Below are positions 59,200 through 64,000 of a DNA stretch of 64,000 bases, piece after piece. Below the pieces are notes generated by a model. That model was not told the origin of the DNA. It made no database searches and saw only the letters and a list, made by a program, of their open reading frames with translations. Source of the stretch: Isoetes taiwanensis (Eukaryota; Streptophyta; Lycopodiopsida; Isoetales; Isoetaceae); assembly GCA_021234155.1 (NCBI GenBank), contig JAJEKV010000097.1, positions 2,804,477-2,868,476 on the forward strand, read 5' to 3'. The translations under genes were made by a program, and so were the position numbers. Position 1 is the stretch's first letter, and every line of letters starts with the position of its first letter.

Positions 59200-60130
59200 A
59201 TATTCAAGAGCCCTTATAAAATTCCTATTATTCAGACAACCTAAAAAGCAATAACCTAAAAATAGATTTAGGGGCAACAAGTGGATGCTCAGTATAGCCT
59301 ATTACAGAGAAAAATTCCCACCAAGGATTCAAACTTCTAAAATGGTGGATTAATTCAAGGAAAGGCAGAAGAATTTGAGATGTGTCGCCCCTGCCAATTC
59401 CAACTGGTCATGCACTCTTAGTTTCTCTCAAGCTTTCGAGGATACCATTTTTTATTCTAGGGAAAGGAGGACGTATATATTCATTCTAATGCACAAAAGC
59501 ATGCCAGATATTTTCAAGCTTTGGTATAAATTATGGTATCCATTAATTATACTGTATGTTCAAGAGTTTTGGACAGAACATTATCTAAGTCCAAGGATTT
59601 TAAAAATTTTAAGTAGCAATAATCTGTACTGTTAGATTATCAATTAGTACCTGAACTACATGATGTTAATTCTGAGTGGCAGCCCTGTATGTACTTCAAG
59701 GTCCAAGACATGTCCTGCCTATAATATCCTACAAGCTATAAAATTTTGCATGGCATCCTAAAAACTGCCAAAGGGATATATGTTTCAAGTTTCAGAGGTA
59801 ATTTCATCATCAAAGAAGGTTATATGAAAAGATGGATCTCAACAAGCACTAAGAGATGCAAGCAGCCAGGTACTTAGTTACTAAATAACAAGAATAAAAT
59901 AGGAAACATTACTAAGATGTACAAACAGAATTGAAAACAAGATGAACAACTTACAAACTTAGTTTTGATTGACATAACTCCACCAGAACTAGTTCATTGT
60001 TTTGTTTTCCGTTTGGCAGCAGCATCTTTTTGATGTTGATAAGTTCTTGCCACAAGAATTCACAAACCTTATCCAGGACTCTTCATCGACTTGCATTGGC
60101 CTTGTTCCATTGCCAATACGGAAATTCCTT
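59200..60130. other. AT-rich interval without recognised gene
   Basis: Short plus-strand frames (59,375-59,635 and 60,002-60,217) are AT-rich and unsupported. I see no repeats, RNA genes or splice-bounded exons here. Confidence 0.45.
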
Positions 60131-60137
60131 TGCAGGT

Positions 60138-60302
60138 TATCCCTAATTAAAATTCACATCAGAGAAGATAAGTTTTATGGTATATACAACTCAAGAAAAA
60201 TGTTATGTAGTTCCTAACCTATCCCTAATTAAAATTCACATCAGAGAAGATCAGTTTTATGTTATATACAACTCAAGAAAAATGTTATGTAATTCCTAAC
60301 CT
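60138..60302. repeat. 82-bp direct tandem duplication
   Basis: Two adjacent units (60,138-60,219 and 60,220-60,302) start TATCCCTAATTAAAATTCAC and end ATGTTATGTA(G/A)TTCCTAACC. They differ at only about four positions, so the event is recent or the units are conserved. Confidence 0.95.
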
Positions 60303-60911
60303 CCAATGTCGCCATCTCTTCTTCAAAAACCTAATAATGTCTACCAAGCTCAATCCATCACCAAACTACTCGAGAACATACTTCAATGTCTTTTGGAGAT
60401 GGCATGGCTTTATCTCTTTCAATTGCTTATCCACTTCCCTTCAATAGTGTTTCAAAGCATCTCCTGCTTTTTCCTCAAACCCGCAGCCAGCTTCATCTCG
60501 TAATAGTTCTCCTTTAAAAAACCAAATCTGAAATTTAAAAGTAAATAGCAGTGGTATACGTAATTCTGGTCAATATAAACTAGTTGATAATGAATGAATC
60601 ATTGTACAAAACCTACTCCATTTTTTGAACTACCTAATAAATGAAATAAAGTACAAAACATACCTTTGAATTTGACAATCTCCTGAATTGCACATTGTAT
60701 TAAAGATCAACTTCAAACTCTTCTTCGTCGGTGCTGTGTTTTTCAAGATTTCCGTCAGGAGAATAGAAGTCTTCATTATTGAATCCATCATCATCGGAAG
60801 ATGACGAAGAAGCACTTAGAACAACGTGCTTGTTTAAGACTAGCTTCTTCTTTTGATGTCTCAGGGTCTGGAATGTTGCATGAACTACTTGAGCATTGTG
60901 GATGCTTCAAC
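60290..60911 (-). CDS. possible minus-strand gene with Ser/Asp-rich C-terminus
   Basis: On the minus strand 60,911-60,700 begins after a CTAG acceptor-like site and is open for about 65 codons: NAQVVHATFQTLRHQKKKLV, then SASSSSSDDDGF, then an acidic tail ending EEEFEVDL and TAA. It looks like the disordered end of a nuclear protein. Further left, 60,500-60,290 has another single-frame stretch (DKQLKEIKPCHLQKTLKYVL, then LVDIIRFLKKRWRHWRLG) with two in-frame stops. The two may belong to different genes. The family is not recognised. Confidence 0.3.
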
Positions 60912-61259
60912 CTAGCATAGAAAGAAAGCACTAGATATGAAAAGAAAGTAAGCATCAGTTTTAATAGGGTATCAGGCCAAAAAAGATATCAGATTAGTGC
61001 TGCAATTCTTTTCAATGGCAGTGCAAAAGGATATTCCATGCACTCAGTGCTTTGGAATTCACATTCACATGAATTACTGCCATAATACATGCAGATATGA
61101 CATAGACTTCATTATACACCATAAAATAATCTTTTACTTCAATTAATAAGTGGCATATTTTCATTTAAGATCAGTGTGCGGATTTTGGAAGATACACAGC
61201 AGGGATAGGTTCAATACTGTATACGTTTTATACTCAATATATATTTTTCGAATGATACC

Positions 61260-61600
61260 GCACAAATTTAAATAATACATCAAACATACGACAAAAAAAA
61301 AATTCCGGTTGTTTCCGGATTTTTCGCGTAGTTTAAACTTCAAAATTCCGGCTTTACGCCGAAAAAAATTTTTTTTTTTTTGACTTTCAGCGTAAAAGCA
61401 AAACCTTCAAACTTACTAGCGAAAATCCTAAAAAATAAATAAATAAATAAATTTTTAAATAAAGCGAAACCTTCGGGGCCACGTTGAAAAAAGTTCGCTA
61501 GTTAAATCTTAAATCTTCTTTTTTTTTTTCCCGGGCGAGAAAGTGAGAAATACGAAAAATACGTATTTTACCTAAAAATACATATTTTTGGACTTTATAT
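61260..61600. other. AT-rich stretch of homopolymers and short palindromes
   Basis: It contains A or T runs of 9-14 bases and CCGGTTGTTTCCGG. A 9-base inverted pair ACTAGCGAA / TTCGCTAGT lies at 61,415-61,423 and 61,494-61,502. Then come AAATACGTATTT, AAAATACATATTTT and GGACTTTATATGTCC. It may be a small inverted-repeat element or a nuclear matrix-type AT-rich segment. No gene. Confidence 0.6.
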
Positions 61601-61913
61601 GTCCAGAAAAAAAAATTTCGTACGTCCAGAACTTATCCCTGATACAGAGGTCTTTAAAAAAATGCACAAGACCTTAGAAATTTTCTTTCCAGCTGGACTG
61701 GAAATGAACCTTGTGGAAATGGTATTGGCACAAATTGGAATAGAGTGTAATGTATGGCACTTACCATGTCACAGAGTTGTAAATCCACTCTCCAGATTTG
61801 TTATTTTGCTGTATTCAAAACGCAGAAACAAAAGAGCAATGATCTTTTTCATGGTCTTACATCACCACTTTGGCCATGCTGAGATAACTGAATTAAAAGG
61901 CCTGGTGTTCTAA
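61599..61913 (+). CDS. hypothetical 104-residue ORF
   Basis: The frame is intact from ATG to TAA and encodes a basic protein (PELIPDTEVFKKMHKTLEIF near the start, LSRFVILLYSKRRNKR in the middle, then MIFFMVLHHHFGHAEI). Composition is protein-like for an AT-rich region, and the frame lies just right of the palindrome cluster. I recognise no family. It could be an exon of a larger gene or a transposon remnant. Confidence 0.25.
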   Translation: MSRKKNFVRPELIPDTEVFKKMHKTLEIFFPAGLEMNLVEMVLAQIGIECNVWHLPCHRVVNPLSRFVILLYSKRRNKRAMIFFMVLHHHFGHAEITELKGLVF

Positions 61914-62165
61914 CAAAATAATTCTTGTGGCATTTGTGTTGTATATAAGACAAGAGAGCAGGAAGTAAATCCAAATTCATTTCTCACTATCTTGTTCGGG
62001 AATTGTTTAATGTTCGTTGTTGTTCAAATATAAGCAATTAGCTATCTGAATATATATGATAGGATACAGAAGCAAGTCCAAAGCATAAGGCCGCAGCCTA
62101 ATTACTCATGTTTGGGGAAACAGAACAACTTTTTGATATCTTCTTATTTAAAAAGGTGAGGCTTT

Positions 62166-62225
62166 GATTTTCGAGCCCCGAATGCCGCATGTAACGCCGC
62201 ATGCGGCGTTCTGGGCTCGAAAATC
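62166..62225. repeat. 26-bp near-perfect hairpin with an internal 18-bp palindrome
   Basis: GATTTTCGAGCCC (62,166-62,178) pairs perfectly with GGGCTCGAAAATC (62,213-62,225). After one mismatch a further 12 bp pair (one wobble), leaving an 8-base loop. Inside it, 62,193-62,210 (AACGCCGCATGCGGCGTT) is a perfect palindrome that competes with the large stem. This GC-rich cruciform sits in AT-rich DNA. Confidence 0.95.
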
Positions 62226-62319
62226 ACCATCATCACGACTACCACCACCATCACCAGTTGTTCAGAGACTTTTTTTTTATCGTGCATCTGGGTTTCCTCT
62301 CCTATTGTAGTTTAAAACT

Positions 62320-62880
62320 TTCGACCTACTATAGTTCAGAACTCAAGCAGGGCAGATGGCCACGTAGGAGTCGATGGCCCTAATCGTGCTTCTAAAAGTA
62401 AGTTAAAATGCACTCTTCACGTCTTCAGATCTCTTTTTGCCATTCGATCTGTTCTGAACCAATTTGTTGCAGATGGCTGAAACCCCGTTGCATCAGGCTG
62501 CTGCCAGCAATCAGGTTGATGTTATTCAAATCCTGCTTGAATAGCACGGGCTGGAGAAGGTCGAAGAATCACATCTTTTGATGCAAACAGATTCCTATCC
62601 TATTTCGTCAAGGTTTTATTGCTCAGCTTTTATTTTGCTGGATCAACATTGATACTAAAAGTGCTGGATTGGATACTAAAAGTGCATAGAGCCCATTGAA
62701 TCTGCAGGTAAAGCACAACATTAAGACGATTTAGCCGGATGGGATTGTGCAACAAAACTAAATATCATTTTCTCAGGATTTTCCAGGATACACAATTGAA
62801 GTTCAAGAGAAATCTTCGCTCGCTTGCCGGGGAATGAGCTGGGTGCCAGTTTTGAGGCTTAGGATCAACCAGGTCGGTTT
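62320..62880 (+). pseudogene. ankyrin-repeat gene fragment with in-frame stop
   Basis: After an acceptor (TTTGTTGCAG) at 62,472 the plus strand encodes MAETPLHQAAASNQVDVIQI and LLE. This is the canonical ankyrin pattern (TPLHxAAxxxxxxVxxLL), but a TAG at 62,542-62,544 replaces the expected residue before HGLEKVEESHLL. An upstream exon probably ends at 62,395 (donor AAAAGTAAGTT). A downstream open stretch at 62,785-62,870 (DFPGYTIEVQEKSSLACRGM) may be another exon. Ankyrin repeats mediate protein binding. The stop makes this a pseudogene or a base error (TAG for CAG would restore reading). Confidence 0.5.
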
Positions 62881-62889
62881 GTATTTTGT

Positions 62890-63565
62890 CAAATGTTATT
62901 GTAGATCGATTTGTTGGTGAACGTTTTCATGCATGTTTAAGCTTTTTTATGTTTTCATATGCAGGATTCTACATACAATATTCTGAAATCCACACTACAA
63001 CTCGTAAAGATCTAAGGACATTCGTCAGCCAGTCTATAAACGTCGTGAGTTGTTTCTTTTTTTTCCTTTTCTTTTTTTAATGTATTGAGATGTAGAAGTG
63101 CTTCTATTCTGACATTACATATGCCTCACTGTCACAGCCTGAACCATTTGCCATCCTCCAATCAAATCTGTAATAATGGAACGAAAATGGATTTATAGAT
63201 ACGTATGAACAATTTTATGCATGTTCAAGCTTTCTTATGTTTTCATCATGCAAAATGTTTGTTCAAGATAAACGAGTGGCACATTATTCTACATCTATGC
63301 ACAACTCCAATTTCAGCCAGAAGAATGATAGTTTTACAAAACTTTTTACTATTATAAATCGTAAGGTATACATTGTATCTTTTGTTGCACACAGTATCAA
63401 GATTATTGCTTACTTCAATACCATCCCCTATAAATTTGTTGTGGCCATAAAATGCCTGTTATTGGAGTACTTTTTGTTTGTTTTTTTTATTTAAGCCTTA
63501 TCCCAGGAAATATGTAGCGATCCTTAGCTGCCTGCAACATATCGTTGCTCTCCTTGTTGATCTGT
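62890..63565. other. AT-rich interval without recognised gene
   Basis: GAACG/GAACA...TTTTCATGCATGTT(T/C)AAGCTTT(T/C)TTATGTTTTCAT occurs at 62,920-62,962 and again at 63,207-63,247, a diverged 40-base direct repeat about 285 bases apart. The frame at 63,237-63,494 is unsupported. Confidence 0.5.
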
Positions 63566-63575
63566 GACGTTCCAG

Positions 63576-63606
63576 GGAAATATACGCCATAAATACGTAT
63601 ATTTCC
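63576..63606. repeat. 11-bp perfect inverted repeat
   Basis: GGAAATATACG (63,576-63,586) and CGTATATTTCC (63,596-63,606) flank a nine-base loop. It is followed by CCTTGTATACTATAG-rich sequence. It may be a binding site or a weak terminator-like hairpin; no gene context decides. Confidence 0.85.
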
Positions 63607-63639
63607 AGGTCCGCCACTATACAAGTCTACCTTCATAGC

Positions 63640-64000
63640 CTTGTATACTATAGATTAGTGGCATAAGGTGCATGACTAAGTTATTTATATAACTTAGCCA
63701 ACCTTAGATTAAGACCATTTTCCACGTGGCCTTAACCTATTGGGCACCCACCACATGGGACTACCCTACTGGAGCCACGTGGCATAACATGTGGACCCTA
63801 ACCTATAAAGTCCTAAACCCTAACCCTAGGCCTCTTTCCCCGCTCCAATAGTGCAGGAACCGCGTCTTGGCGCAAACTCCGCTTTCGAACCTGTCTCTTG
63901 TGGCATAGCCTAGCACAAGAGCCCCCAGCATGTGCACGCCCTTGGAGTGAGAGCTACTTCCGACCACCTCAAGACTATGGAGACGCCCAGGGAGTAGGAG
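63640..64000. promoter_or_regulatory. possible 5' region with telomere-box-like motifs
   Basis: CTAAACCCTAACCCTAGG (about 63,815-63,835) contains the plant telo-box AAACCCTAA. In plants this is common near transcription starts of translation-related genes. GGCCTCTTTCCCCGCTCC follows and GC content rises to the window edge. No coding start can be fixed before the end. A short interstitial telomere-like remnant is the alternative. Confidence 0.25.

Noticed and set aside
58941-59219. Thr/Ile-rich plus-strand protein
   Set aside because: It is the shadow of a triplet repeat whose minus strand gives a more protein-like acidic reading, and it is low complexity.
62473-62880. Assignment to a specific ankyrin protein family
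   Set aside because: Only one repeat is readable and the following exons lack a recognised domain.

Overview
The window looks like nuclear DNA of a land plant. It opens inside a ribosomal RNA gene unit on the minus strand: a 27-base scrap of ITS1, then a full-length 18S rRNA gene, then about 7.2 kb of GC-rich 5' external transcribed and intergenic spacer. The spacer carries four different tandem-repeat families in consecutive blocks. At about 9,010 base composition and repeat content change abruptly to ordinary AT-rich nuclear DNA, so the window spans one edge of an rDNA cluster. Further plant-like features are short GT-AG introns, a plant-type transposon protein and telomere-box-like motifs. 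I cannot assign the species; short introns and the transposon families would suit a fern, lycophyte or bryophyte, but that is inference.

From 9 to 15.4 kb there is AT-rich spacer with several short repeat clusters, an unidentified minus-strand ORF at 10.2-10.8 kb, a frame-broken DUF7869-type transposon protein on the minus strand (12.0-13.4 kb) and a foldback cluster of GGCGCC-centred palindromes (15.0-15.3 kb).

The dominant structure is a direct tandem duplication of about 20 kb: copy A (about 15,455-35,594) and copy B (about 35,884-55,833), separated by 289 bases that carry a LINE reverse-transcriptase motif. Each copy holds, in order: a GC-rich minisatellite; small repeats with GGCGCC palindromes; a long, frame-broken coding-like region with a Lys/Glu-rich stretch; a minus-strand set of candidate exons of an unidentified gene; an 18-bp-stem hairpin; a decayed minus-strand gene resembling HUH/Rep-class replication endonucleases of transposons; a candidate plus-strand coding stretch; and a multi-exon plus-strand gene with three DUF2439 (ZGRF1-type) modules. 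The last gene reads well in copy B and is frame-broken in copy A. The copies differ mostly by small indels, clustered at CTG, CAG and CG sites, with long almost identical stretches between.

The last 8 kb is AT-rich and single-copy. It holds duplicated blocks, a possible CACTA transposon end, an Asp/Gly-rich minus-strand segment with a 32-bp foldback, a Ser/Asp-rich C-terminal exon, a very strong hairpin at 62.2 kb, an ankyrin-repeat exon with an in-frame stop, and an 11-bp inverted repeat.

Sequence quality limits everything here. The 18S gene departs from universally invariant positions, including the 530 loop, and many genes are broken by one-base indels. Either much of the window is pseudogenic or it is an unpolished long-read consensus. 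I favour the second for at least part of the differences, so 'pseudogene' calls are provisional.
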